A stretch of DNA of 64,000 nucleotides from Sphingomonadales bacterium Ga0077559 (GTDB lineage: Bacteria > Pseudomonadota > Alphaproteobacteria > Sphingomonadales > Sphingomonadaceae), in assembly GCA_001464315.1 (NCBI GenBank), contig LNFK01000072.1, positions 1 through 64,000 of the forward strand, in the 5' to 3' direction. The notes under the pieces were generated by a model. The model saw only the letters and a list, made by a program, of their open reading frames with translations, was not told the DNA's origin and did not search any database. The translations under genes and the position numbers were made by a program. Below are positions 19,217-26,994 of this stretch, in pieces (the stretch's first letter is position 1; each line of letters begins with the position of its first letter).

Positions 19217-19438
19217 TCACATTAATATACGGCGAACGCGCTCTTTGTCTTTTTTGCGGATCGGGGTCGCCTCGATTAACGGCCGGACAATCCGGCGTTG
19301 AGATTTACAAGGGCAGTTTACGTTTTCTACCTGCTCAATCTCGCGCGCAACCGCTGTTTCAGGCGCCAGACTCATGGCTACGACAGCACCGCCTGCCAAC
19401 ATCGTGAAAACGAGGCCCCTCATTTGGGAAGTTTGCAT
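19217..19438 (-). CDS. possible small secreted basic protein
   Basis: A 73-residue frame with a plausible signal peptide (FTMLAGGAVVAMSLAPETAVA), then a short mature part with NCPCKSQRR (CPC motif) and a strongly basic end (IRKKDKERVRRILM). The stop is immediately next to the TlpA-like gene stop, and this neatness plus the signal peptide favour a real gene. No ribosome site is obvious before ATG 19438 or ATG 19423. I do not recognise a family. A cysteine-bearing secreted peptide beside a periplasmic thiol oxidoreductase is suggestive but unproven. Confidence 0.4.
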   Translation of the reverse strand: MQTSQMRGLVFTMLAGGAVVAMSLAPETAVAREIEQVENVNCPCKSQRRIVRPLIEATPIRKKDKERVRRILM

Positions 19439-19608
19439 CGGAAAAGCTTTCTGCAGGATGAATAACGCTTTCTGATACTGACATTGGCTGTGCGATAACG
19501 CAACATGCCAGACGAATAATAGGCGCCCTTTTATGGGTGAAAGAAATGATCATTGTGCGAGCGACAATCTTGCCGCCAAGTGACTATTTCAGCATCGGAG
19601 CAAGTGTA

Positions 19609-20361
19609 ATGGCGTTTTCTACTGTCAAGGTTCTGACCACGCACCAGTGGAACACGGGTTTATTCTCATTTTCCGTATCGCGTCCGGCATCGTTTCGTTT
19701 TGTCAGCGGACAGTTTGTCATGCTTGGCCTGATGGTCAACGACAGGCCCTTGCTGCGCGCTTATTCGATGGTGTCGCCGTTTTGGGATGAAACTCTGGAA
19801 TTTCTAAGCATTATCATCCCTGATGGGCCGCTCACCAGCCATTTGTACAAAATCAAACCCGGTGACGATATTCTGTTGGGGAACAAGCCGACGGGCACGC
19901 TGACGCTTGATGCGCTGCTGCCGGGCAAGCGCCTGCATTTGATTGGAACGGGTACGGGCCTGGCACCCTGGATTTCAATCATTCGCGACCCGGAGGTTTA
20001 TGAACGCTTTGAACATGTCACGGTCCAGCATACTGTGCGACAGATTGAGGATCTGGCTTACCGGGATTTGCTCGAATCGCATCTGGCACATGACCCGTTG
20101 GTCGCGAATGAGGCGAAGCTACAGCTCACCTACGATCAATCGGTGACAAAATGCCCCACCTGGATTCACGAAAATCGCCGCATTACAACGCGGATCGAAG
20201 CAGGTGACTATCCGCTCGACCCATTAACCGACCGCGTGATGCTCTGCGGTAGTATGGCGATGATTAAGGAAACCGGCGCGGCGCTGGAAAAGCTTGGCTT
20301 TATCGAGGGCGCCCACTCGCATCCCGGCACCTATATACTAGAACGCGCCTTTGTCGGCTGA
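19609..20361 (+). CDS. fpr: ferredoxin--NADP reductase
   Basis: FAD enzyme moving electrons between NADPH and ferredoxin or flavodoxin. The frame opens at 19537, but ATG 19609 has GGAG eight bases upstream and starts at the family homology (MAFSTVKVLTTHQWN), giving 250 residues, the usual length. FAD-binding LLRAYSMVSP, the NADP site LIGTGTGLAPWISIIRDPE, VMLCGSMAM and the C-terminal YILERAFVG typical of bacterial Fpr are present. A 10-bp palindrome AATGATCATT (19545-19554) lies upstream and could be a regulator site. Fpr supports Fe-S and oxidative-stress metabolism. Confidence 0.94.
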   Translation: MAFSTVKVLTTHQWNTGLFSFSVSRPASFRFVSGQFVMLGLMVNDRPLLRAYSMVSPFWDETLEFLSIIIPDGPLTSHLYKIKPGDDILLGNKPTGTLTLDALLPGKRLHLIGTGTGLAPWISIIRDPEVYERFEHVTVQHTVRQIEDLAYRDLLESHLAHDPLVANEAKLQLTYDQSVTKCPTWIHENRRITTRIEAGDYPLDPLTDRVMLCGSMAMIKETGAALEKLGFIEGAHSHPGTYILERAFVG

Positions 20362-20415
20362 ACTGGGGGGCGATTTGCATCAACGTAAAACACGGCGGCG
20401 TTACGTGAACTTTAA

Positions 20416-20491
20416 TGGTGGGCGCTAACGGGCTCGAACCGCTGACCCTCTCGGTGTAAACGAGATGCTCTACCAACTGAGCTAAGCGCCC
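20416..20491 (-). tRNA. tRNA-Val (anticodon UAC)
   Basis: Read on the minus strand the 76 bases fold as a complete cloverleaf with encoded CCA. Acceptor GGGCGCU pairs with AGCGCCC before A-CCA, D-arm GCUC/GAGC, anticodon stem UCUCG/CGAGA around loop UUUACAC (anticodon UAC), variable GGGUC, and T-arm AGCGG-UUCGAGC-CCGUU. It reads GUA and other GUN valine codons. Confidence 0.96.
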
Positions 20492-20541
20492 CCTAAGGGA
20501 AGCGGGCATTTGCCAAAGGCTTGGGCTATTTGCAAGTCCTA

Positions 20542-21178
20542 TCAGACTATTTGTCCGATTTGCGCTTTAGCAGCGGCAAAATAATCGTTTAGTTTTGCGT
20601 TGGTCTCATCCGACAGTTAAATAAATACCCTGCGCGCATCGTCGGGATCTTGCCGCGGCGCCAGCATTCCGCTCTCGGTCATCGCGGTGATCCAGCGAAG
20701 AGCAGTTGTGGGGGGCACGGCTGCGGCTGTGCAGAGGCTCGATACCGAGACATTTTGCCCTGCGAGGCCTGCCGCTTTCAAATCGAGCAAAATGTCCCCA
20801 AGCTGGATCTGCAAAAAGCTCGGCGTCGGGAAAACGTTCGCGCCACCGGCGCTTCTTGACAATTTCGCGCACCGATCTGGCAGTAACAGCTGGCTCCGCA
20901 ACGGTGACGGTCGGAATAGCCTGGAATCCCTCGGCAAGCGCAGGACGAAAAGGATATCTGTTTGTCGGCGACTTCCGATTTCCGGTCAATCTCCGCCATT
21001 CGGGGCAATGTACTCGCAAATTCGGCCAACTCGTCGCTGATTCGGTGCAGCGAGCCAAACTCGATATCTCGGTTTCTGTCATGTACCCGGTCCATTGCGC
21101 CCCGCCCAAATGCCTCTGTCAAAATCGGCATCGCCTCGGCGTCGTCGGCGTCGACCAGAAAATTATCTTATCCGTTAT
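20542..21178 (-). pseudogene. decayed winged-helix (MarR-like) regulator gene
   Basis: Homology-like protein is spread over three frames that join into one reading. First segment: LVDADDAEAMPILTEAF...DRVHDRNRDIEFGSL...ADKQISF. Second: RPALAEGFQAIPTVTVAEPA...SVREIVKKRRWRERFPDAELFADPAW. Third: DILLDLKAAGLAGQNVSVSSL, then WITAMTESGMLAPRQDPDDARRVFI, TAA at 20617-20619, then LSDETNAKLNDYFAAAKAQIGQIV to TGA 20542. Joins fall at an AAAA run (20948-20951), a CCCC run (20796-20799) and near 21157. The third segment has the helix-turn-helix and wing (DPDDARRVFI) of a MarR-like regulator. At least three frame breaks and one nonsense codon indicate a dead gene. Confidence 0.8.
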
Positions 21179-21285
21179 GCTGAAATGCAATCCGAACTGG
21201 TTGTTTGCATGGACGTAGCGAAGCCGCTAATCGCCAATTCACAATACGGCGGTTAATCGCCGGGGGTTTCTAGGAGCATGTTAAA

Positions 21286-23418
21286 GTGAAAACGGGAAAA
21301 ATTTTGACCAGCGCTGCGGCGTTTTTGTTATCAGGAGTTGCTATGACTGCGGTTGCACATGCACAGGAAATGAAGGCATCGAAGTCGTCCGAGCCTGCGC
21401 TTTTACAGGAGTGGACAGGACCTTATGATGGCGTTCCGCCGTGGGACAAGGTCAAAGTCGCGCAATTCCCGGCCGCATTTCAGGCCGCGATGGATGCGTC
21501 GAAGTCCGAATTCGAGGCAATGCTCGAAAAGCCTGAAGCAATCACTTTTGATAACACCATCACCGCCAATGAATTGGCAGGCGAAAAAATCGGACGCCTA
21601 TTTTCAATCTGGGGCGTGCATAGCTCGAACCTCTCCAATCCCGAAGTTCGCAAAATTCAGGGTGAATGGGAACCGAAGGTCAGTGCCTTTTTCTCCGAGC
21701 TCACGTTGGACGCCCGATATTTTCAGCGGGTAAAATATCTTTATGATACGCGCGCGACGCTCAACCTTGATACCAAGCAGACGCGTTTGCTGGAGCGGAC
21801 TTACGACAATCTCGTTCGCAACGGTGCGTTGCTTGATCCTGCCAAAAAGGCTCAAGTCATCAACATCGAAACCGAGCTTTCGAAGAAATTCTCGACCTTC
21901 TCCGAAAAGGTTTTGGCCGATGAAGAAACATTCATTCTTCTAGCCAGCGAAGCGGACCTCGCTGGATTGCCAGAAAGCTTTATCGCAGCAACTAAGGCAG
22001 CAGCGACGTCAAAAGGCAAAACCGGCTGGGCCATTGTCAACACGCGGTCGGCTGTTCAACCATTCCTTGAAAATTCCACCCGGCGTGATTTGCGCGAAAA
22101 AGTCTGGCGCGCGTTTACCAATCGTGGCGATAACAAAAACGCCAATGACACCAATGCGACGATTGCTGAGATATTGAAGCTGCGGCAGGATCGCGCCGAA
22201 ATACTGGGTTTCCCGACACATGCGCATTACCGGATGGCCGATACGATGGCTAAGGACCCCGATAAGGCGATGGACCTGATGATGAAGGTCTGGCCAGCAG
22301 CCACCGCGCGGGTGGCGGAAGAAGTCGCCGACATGCAGGCGATTGCCAATGCCGACAACATCACCATCGAGCCATGGGATTATCGTTTTTACGCCGAGAA
22401 GGTTCGCAAGGCGAAATACGATCTCGATCAGGAGGCGATCAAGCCTTACTTCCAGCTCGACAATATGGTCGCAGCTATGTTCGACGCCGCCGGCAAATTA
22501 TACGGCATGAGCTTCACCGAAAACACTGGTACCGTGCCCGTGTTCGAACCTAAGGTGCGGACATTCGAGGTCAAGCGTGACGGAAATATTATCGGCTTAT
22601 TCTACCTCGACAATTTTGCGCGTGCAGGCAAGCGTTCGGGCGCATGGATGACTACCTATCGCAGCCAGCATAAATTGGGCGGCAAGAACAACATCGTGCT
22701 GGCGTCGAACAATAACAACTTCGTTCCCGGCGCTGACGGTGTCCCGACGTTGATAAGCATCGACGATGCCTCGACGTTATTCCACGAATTCGGCCATGCG
22801 ATCCATTTCCTGAATTACAATATTACCTGGCCCGGCCTTGCCGGTGTCCCGCGTGATTTCGTTGAATATCCAAGCCAGGTGAATGAGAACTGGTTGCTGA
22901 CGCCCTATGTGCTGAACACTTATGCCAAGCATTACAAAACCGGCGAGCCTATCCCTGCGGAATTGGTCGAAAAGATCAAGGCGAGCGATACTTTCAACCA
23001 GGGATTTGCAACGGTCGAATATCTGTCGAGCGCGATCCTCGATATGAAGCTGCACAACCGTTCGGTTCCGGTGACCGATCCAGCAGCTTTCGAGCGGGAT
23101 ACTTTGGCCGAAATCGGGATGCCCAAGGAAATGGCGATGCGCCACCGCCTGCCGCAGTTCAATCACCTGTTCGCCGATGACGGATACTCGGCTGGCTACT
23201 ATAGCTATCTATGGTCGGAAACGATGGATGCGGATACCTGGGCGGCGTTTACCGAAAAAGGCGACGTCTGGGACAAAGAAACTGCCGAGCGCTTCCGTGC
23301 GATGCTGATGGCAACGGGTAACGAGTCGGACAGGATTGAGGCCTATCGTGCTTTCCGTGGCCGCGACCCGGACGTCAAATATATCATGAAGAAGCGCGGC
23401 TTTCCGACCGGTGAATGA
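21286..23418 (+). CDS. periplasmic M3 family metallopeptidase (dipeptidyl carboxypeptidase-like)
   Basis: Zinc oligopeptidase of the thimet/Dcp family, 710 residues. The start is GTG 21286, because the in-frame-looking ATG 21279 reads into a stop after three codons; AGGAG lies nine bases before GTG. A signal peptide ends near VAHAQE, so the enzyme is periplasmic. The zinc motif FHEFGHAIHF is near residue 500, with the third ligand Glu in the following helix region. Dcp enzymes remove C-terminal dipeptides from short peptides; with the M16, M17 and acylase genes nearby the window encodes a large extracytoplasmic peptide-degrading capacity. Confidence 0.94.
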   Translation: MKTGKILTSAAAFLLSGVAMTAVAHAQEMKASKSSEPALLQEWTGPYDGVPPWDKVKVAQFPAAFQAAMDASKSEFEAMLEKPEAITFDNTITANELAGEKIGRLFSIWGVHSSNLSNPEVRKIQGEWEPKVSAFFSELTLDARYFQRVKYLYDTRATLNLDTKQTRLLERTYDNLVRNGALLDPAKKAQVINIETELSKKFSTFSEKVLADEETFILLASEADLAGLPESFIAATKAAATSKGKTGWAIVNTRSAVQPFLENSTRRDLREKVWRAFTNRGDNKNANDTNATIAEILKLRQDRAEILGFPTHAHYRMADTMAKDPDKAMDLMMKVWPAATARVAEEVADMQAIANADNITIEPWDYRFYAEKVRKAKYDLDQEAIKPYFQLDNMVAAMFDAAGKLYGMSFTENTGTVPVFEPKVRTFEVKRDGNIIGLFYLDNFARAGKRSGAWMTTYRSQHKLGGKNNIVLASNNNNFVPGADGVPTLISIDDASTLFHEFGHAIHFLNYNITWPGLAGVPRDFVEYPSQVNENWLLTPYVLNTYAKHYKTGEPIPAELVEKIKASDTFNQGFATVEYLSSAILDMKLHNRSVPVTDPAAFERDTLAEIGMPKEMAMRHRLPQFNHLFADDGYSAGYYSYLWSETMDADTWAAFTEKGDVWDKETAERFRAMLMATGNESDRIEAYRAFRGRDPDVKYIMKKRGFPTGE

Positions 23419-23425
23419 CCTATTC

Positions 23426-23455
23426 GCGCTGCCCATGCTTCGGGATGGGCAGCGC
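23426..23455 (+). terminator. hairpin downstream of the M3 peptidase gene
   Basis: GCGCTGCCCAT (23426-23436) pairs perfectly with ATGGGCAGCGC (23445-23455) around GCTTCGGG. It starts 7 bases after the M3 stop. There is no T-run, so it may be a weak terminator or a 3'-end stabilising hairpin. Confidence 0.5.
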
Positions 23456-23476
23456 TAAATAACTGTAGCTTCTATG

Positions 23477-23513
23477 AAAAAAATGCTCTCCTCTTTGCGG
23501 GAAAGAGGAGAGC
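23477..23513 (-). terminator. orphan Rho-independent terminator on the minus strand
   Basis: A perfect 12-bp stem, GCTCTCCTCTTT (23485-23496) with AAAGAGGAGAGC (23502-23513), loop of five. The plus strand has a seven-A run at 23477-23483, so read on the minus strand the stem is followed by a T-tract, the classic terminator layout. No minus-strand gene lies upstream of it, since its neighbours (M3 peptidase and TetR) are both on the plus strand. Confidence 0.55.
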
Positions 23514-23622
23514 TTACATGCCTGCCGATGGGGTCGCAATTCACCGACATGCATTTTCAAAGACGGGATGGCACACAAAAAATGAACTTGCCCCCACACC
23601 CGATTCTTTTCGTATGCAATAT

Positions 23623-23639
23623 ACATAACAATGATATGT
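23623..23639. promoter_or_regulatory. possible operator upstream of the TetR gene
   Basis: ACATA (23623-23627) and TATGT (23635-23639) form an inverted repeat about 40 bases before the TetR start. The contained ATGATAT also occurs in the 20-bp palindrome before the SPFH gene, so both may be bound by the same regulator. Confidence 0.35.
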
Positions 23640-23679
23640 CTGGAGTCAACATGCAACGAGACTCGGTGGGATAGACCCT

Positions 23680-24279
23680 ATGGCTAAACGCACAGCGGAA
23701 GACGCCGCCCAAACCCGCGCGAACATTCTTGGCAAGGCGAAGGCGCTTTTTGCGACTAAAGGCTATGCGAGCACTTCAGCGCGAGAAATATCCGCTGCCG
23801 CCGGTGTGACGGTTGGAGCGATGTTTCACCATTTCGAATCGAAGCTCGCGCTGTTCCAAAATGTGTTCGAAGAACTTGAACTTGAGATGGATGCGCATGC
23901 AAAAGCAGCATCACGGCCCGAGCTGGGCCTGAGCGTGCTCGACGCGTTCTTGGCGGGCGTGCGCATCTCGCTGGATTTTGCCGAACGGCCAGATTTTCAC
24001 CGCATCGTATTCATAGAGGCTCCCGCCGTGTTTGGCGAAGAAAAATGGCGCGAGGTTGACGCGCGGCTGGGGTTGAAAACCGTGATGGCCGGGACCCGCG
24101 CGCTGATCGCGGCCGGACATATTGCCGAGCAACCCGTCAAACCAATCGCCATATTGCTGATGGGCGCGATGAATGCGGCTGGTTTCGCGCTGGCCCGCGG
24201 AGAGGACGGGGTCGACAAAGATGCGCTCGTCGGTGCGCTTCGATTGCTCATTCTTGGAGGAAATCAAGCAAGCTCTTGA
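23680..24279 (+). CDS. TetR/AcrR family transcriptional regulator
   Basis: A 199-residue repressor-type regulator. The N-terminal domain has the TetR helix-turn-helix: ILGKAKALFATKGYASTSAREISAAAGVTVGAMFHHFESKLALF, with the usual Tyr replaced by Phe in MFHHFESK. The C-terminal ligand domain (about 70-195) is family-variable and gives no ligand. It lies 84 bases before an SPFH-protein operon on the same strand, and a perfect 20-bp palindrome fills that gap, so the operon is its likely target. A second related half-site precedes its own gene, which suggests autoregulation. Confidence 0.92.
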   Translation: MAKRTAEDAAQTRANILGKAKALFATKGYASTSAREISAAAGVTVGAMFHHFESKLALFQNVFEELELEMDAHAKAASRPELGLSVLDAFLAGVRISLDFAERPDFHRIVFIEAPAVFGEEKWREVDARLGLKTVMAGTRALIAAGHIAEQPVKPIAILLMGAMNAAGFALARGEDGVDKDALVGALRLLILGGNQASS

Positions 24280-24330
24280 CTCAAGAAATAGGTGGCGATG
24301 TTTTTCGCTTGCCAGCCATTATAATTGATA

Positions 24331-24350
24331 TAAATATGATATCATATTTA
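24331..24350. promoter_or_regulatory. perfect 20-bp palindrome, probable TetR operator of the SPFH operon
   Basis: TAAATATGAT followed directly by ATCATATTTA is a perfect palindrome, 13 bases before the SPFH start. A TATAAT hexamer at 24320-24325 would put the transcription start inside it, so a bound repressor would block initiation. The site shares ATGATAT with the inverted repeat at 23623-23639. Confidence 0.6.
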
Positions 24351-24363
24351 ATGGGAGGTCATG

Positions 24364-25275
24364 ATGACGGAAGATTCGAAAAATAATCTCAACGCCAGCT
24401 CGGAAAACATAGCGAGCAGCTTCAATGGCTACTTGATGCTCCTTCTCATGCTGGCAAGTATCGGCTGGTTCGGATGGGCATTATCGCAACTGATCGGAAA
24501 CGACGGAGCAAGCGGCGCTGGGCCGGTAATAGTCAGTCTGGGCGCCAGCATTTTTGCCTTTTTGTTTGTTTCCGTCGGCTTTTACATGATCCAGCCCAAT
24601 CAGGGCGTCGCGCTCACATTGTTTGGTGCGTACAAGGGCACAGACCGCAATGAAGGTTTGCGCTGGGTCTGGCCGTGGATTGGCAAAGCGAAGGTTAGCC
24701 TTCGGGCGAACAACCTAATTTCTGAGAAGATCAAGGTCAACGACTTGCGCGGTAACCCAATCGAAATGGCTGCCCAAGTGGTCTGGCGAGTGACCGACAC
24801 CGCGCAAGCGTTGTATGACGTTGATGACTACAAGGCCTTTGTACTGGCGCAAATCGAGGCGGCGGTGCGCACTATTGGCGCGCGCTATCCTTATGATGAT
24901 TTCACCCATCAGGAAGTAACGTTGCGCGGCAATCATGATCAGGTCGGCGGCGAATTGCGGATGGAACTGATGGAGCGGCTTCGCGTTGCGGGTATCACCG
25001 TCGACGAATGCGGATTCACCCACCTCGCGTACGCGCAGGAAATCGCAGGCGCGATGCTCCGCCGACAGCAAGCCGAAGCGGTTGTCGCGGCGCGTAAGAC
25101 ATTGGTCGAAGGCGCGGTCGGGATGGTCGAAATGGCGCTCGAAATGCTGTCGGCGAAGAATGTGGTCGAACTCGACGACGAACGCCGTGCGGCGATGGTC
25201 TCGAACTTGATGGTCGTCTTGTGCGGAGAGCGCGATACCCAGCCAGTGGTCAACACCGGCACGCTGTATACTTAG
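24364..25275 (+). CDS. SPFH domain-containing (stomatin/prohibitin-like) membrane protein
   Basis: Membrane scaffold protein of the SPFH superfamily. Two N-terminal transmembrane segments (about 20-45 and 60-80) lead into the SPFH domain with VSVGFYMIQPNQGVALTLFGAY, VKVNDLRGNPIEMAAQVVWRV and AVRTIGARYPYDDF. A C-terminal coiled-coil (about 225-270, QQAEAVVAARKTLVEGAVGMVEMAL) should mediate oligomer rings. GGAGG precedes both ATG 24361 and ATG 24364; the five-base spacer favours 24364. It heads an operon with a ribbon-helix-helix protein and two small membrane proteins. SPFH proteins form membrane microdomains and often control membrane proteases, but the partner here is not known. Confidence 0.9.
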   Translation: MTEDSKNNLNASSENIASSFNGYLMLLLMLASIGWFGWALSQLIGNDGASGAGPVIVSLGASIFAFLFVSVGFYMIQPNQGVALTLFGAYKGTDRNEGLRWVWPWIGKAKVSLRANNLISEKIKVNDLRGNPIEMAAQVVWRVTDTAQALYDVDDYKAFVLAQIEAAVRTIGARYPYDDFTHQEVTLRGNHDQVGGELRMELMERLRVAGITVDECGFTHLAYAQEIAGAMLRRQQAEAVVAARKTLVEGAVGMVEMALEMLSAKNVVELDDERRAAMVSNLMVVLCGERDTQPVVNTGTLYT

Positions 25276-25285
25276 GATCAGCACA

Positions 25286-25492
25286 TTGTCTGTTCCTGCC
25301 AAAAAGGCGTTTCCGCTCCGTCTCGACCCCGCGCTGTTCGCGGCGGTCGAGCGGCTGGCGGCGACCGATTTGCGGAGCGCCAATGCCGAGATTGAAATTC
25401 TTTTGCGCGAAGCTTTGGCCAAGCGCGGCGTAAAAGTGGAGGTCAGCGAAGCGCCAAGGCGTGGGCGGCCTCCAGCAAAGGGGCAGCTGTGA
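25286..25492 (+). CDS. small ribbon-helix-helix (Arc-like) DNA-binding protein
   Basis: A 68-residue protein starting at TTG 25286 with AGGA eight bases upstream. KKAFPLRLDPALFAAVERLAATDLRSANAEIEILLREALAKRG is a typical Arc/MetJ ribbon-helix-helix: one beta strand followed by two helices, the S-A-N-A-E-I-E segment being the start of helix B. The Arg/Pro-rich tail (RRGRPPAKG) resembles an AT-hook-like minor-groove contact. It overlaps the next gene by one base. Such proteins can be antitoxins, but no toxin-like partner is adjacent; a role as a local regulator of the SPFH operon is possible. Confidence 0.8.
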   Translation: MSVPAKKAFPLRLDPALFAAVERLAATDLRSANAEIEILLREALAKRGVKVEVSEAPRRGRPPAKGQL

Positions 25493-25830
25493 TGCGCGAC
25501 GAAGATAAGCCTTTCATCTATTACAAAAGCAAATGGAGCATGAAAATTATTCCACGCAACGTGGCTGGCTGGCGGTACATGTTTTACTGGATGCTACCGT
25601 TTTTTGCCATGGTTTTCGGCACCATTTGGGTCAGTGCGGCTTTGGATGTCAAAGGGATGGATGATCAGAAAGTTCTCGGAATAGTCGTTTCTTTTTTCCT
25701 GATCCTGACGACGATATGGGCGATAGCGTTAATCCGCTGGACGAAAAACCGGTCGGAAATAATCGACATGGACGAACTGTTCGCATTGAAACGCGAACTG
25801 GATCGAAATAAAAAATCAACACGGCGCTGA
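25492..25830 (+). CDS. uncharacterised small membrane protein with two helices
   Basis: A 112-residue protein from ATG 25492, whose A is the last base of the preceding stop (TGATG). Two hydrophobic helices are visible, MFYWMLPFFAMVFGTIWVSAAL and VLGIVVSFFLILTTIWAIALIRW, separated by a short polar loop, with basic N- and C-terminal cytoplasmic parts (ending RELDRNKKSTRR). No family is recognised. Coupled translation with the Arc-like gene and the position downstream of the SPFH gene suggest it belongs to the same membrane assembly. Confidence 0.75.
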   Translation: MRDEDKPFIYYKSKWSMKIIPRNVAGWRYMFYWMLPFFAMVFGTIWVSAALDVKGMDDQKVLGIVVSFFLILTTIWAIALIRWTKNRSEIIDMDELFALKRELDRNKKSTRR

Positions 25831-25846
25831 AACGGAGGCTGATAGC

Positions 25847-26116
25847 ATGCTGCATATGTTCATAGAAAATGGCCCGTGGTTTCGGGCGAAAAAACTTGGT
25901 TATGGTGCGGGGCTGCCGTTCAAATGGCAGGGATGGTTGCTGCTAGGCATATATGCGCTGGCGCTCGTGCCTCTAGTTCTGATCTCAAAACAAGGTGGCG
26001 TAGCTCCCAAGATTATCGGCTTTGCGCTGATACTTTTCGTCACCGCTATTCTATTAGCAATTGTACGCAAACGCACAGAGGGTGGCTGGAAATGGCGCGG
26101 TGATTATGGCGCTTAG
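25847..26116 (+). CDS. uncharacterised small membrane protein, last gene of the SPFH operon
   Basis: An 89-residue protein behind GGAGG with a nine-base spacer. The N-terminal motif GPWFRAKKLGYGAGLPFKWQGW precedes two transmembrane helices (WLLLGIYALALVPLVLI and IIGFALILFVTAILLAIVRKR), followed by GGWKWRWGD-type aromatic/basic tail (WKWRGDYGA). Short membrane proteins with this WFxxKxxGxGxGLP opening recur in sphingomonads without known function. It overlaps the convergent nuclease gene by four bases. Confidence 0.78.
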   Translation: MLHMFIENGPWFRAKKLGYGAGLPFKWQGWLLLGIYALALVPLVLISKQGGVAPKIIGFALILFVTAILLAIVRKRTEGGWKWRGDYGA

Positions 26117-26949
26117 CCTAACGCTTCTTCCAACAACCGCGCCAAGCGCAACCCGCCGCGTTCGACTTGCAATCGCAATGCCGAGCGCGATGCTGCAACA
26201 TCCGCCTCGTCGATAGTGACCACCTGATCCGGCTGCGGTCCGCAAGGGTCGCCGTCCACCGCGCGGGTATAAGCATTATCGCGCGACACCGTCCAATTTT
26301 CTTCGCTCCAATCTCGCGTAGTGCCTGCTTCCATTACAGCGCGCTCGGCGGCACTGAAACGCCGGACAATATTTGGAGCAGCCGAAATCGCACGGTCGGC
26401 CAACAACCCGTCCCATACCGCGTGCAGATTGGACCCTGAAATAAAGCCATAATTGGCCTTCAGCCCATTGCCGCCGCGGTCTTCATGGTCGCCCGCATGG
26501 AGCGGCTGGTGCAGGTCGCCGACGAAATGAATCAGAAACGCCAGTGCCTCCAAACGGACATTCGCGGGCAGCGACTTGTCTTTGAGTAACGTTGAGTTGC
26601 GGTCGATTTGCGCCGAAACACAATTACCGCGCGCACAGGCGCTTTTCAGATCGAACGGCTTGCAGACATCGACATTCTGATAGTGCCAACTGTCGGTATA
26701 GCCCCAACGCATTTGGTCACGTTTGATGCAATCCGCCCAGGCGCTCGCATCTTTGATATCGCGCAGCGGGCATTTCGGCGTGCCAATCAGCGGTGCCGCG
26801 CGAAGCAACCTTTGCATATTAATGCGTGCTTTGGCAGACATATTAGCCTCGGCAATTTGCGCCACAGTTTCATGACCATATTCCCAATAGGCATTGACCG
26901 GTGACAGCGGCATGAGAATGATGAGGAAGGCAGTTAGCAAACGTTTCAT
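26113..26949 (-). CDS. exported S1/P1 nuclease
   Basis: Zinc-dependent nuclease of the S1/P1 family, degrading single-stranded DNA or RNA outside the cytoplasm. A signal peptide (MKRLLTAFLIILMPLSPVNA) is followed by YWEYGHETVAQIAE; the Trp near the mature N-terminus and His of GHE are trinuclear zinc ligands in this family. Other ligands are in FLIHFVGDLHQPLHAGDHEDRGGN and NLHAVWD. Length (278) fits. It probably recovers phosphate and nucleosides. It converges on the SPFH operon with a four-base overlap. Confidence 0.93.
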   Translation of the reverse strand: MKRLLTAFLIILMPLSPVNAYWEYGHETVAQIAEANMSAKARINMQRLLRAAPLIGTPKCPLRDIKDASAWADCIKRDQMRWGYTDSWHYQNVDVCKPFDLKSACARGNCVSAQIDRNSTLLKDKSLPANVRLEALAFLIHFVGDLHQPLHAGDHEDRGGNGLKANYGFISGSNLHAVWDGLLADRAISAAPNIVRRFSAAERAVMEAGTTRDWSEENWTVSRDNAYTRAVDGDPCGPQPDQVVTIDEADVAASRSALRLQVERGGLRLARLLEEALG

Positions 26950-26994
26950 CGGCGTCGCTTAGTGCACCGCGCCCATGAAGGGAAACGCTATCCC

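Noticed and set aside
20300-20509. 69-residue minus-strand ORF across the tRNA
   Set aside because: Its peptide is a translation of the tRNA-Val gene itself; the tRNA cloverleaf is complete.
25286-25492. Toxin-antitoxin antitoxin
   Set aside because: The ribbon-helix-helix protein is antitoxin-like, but the neighbours are membrane proteins without toxin motifs.
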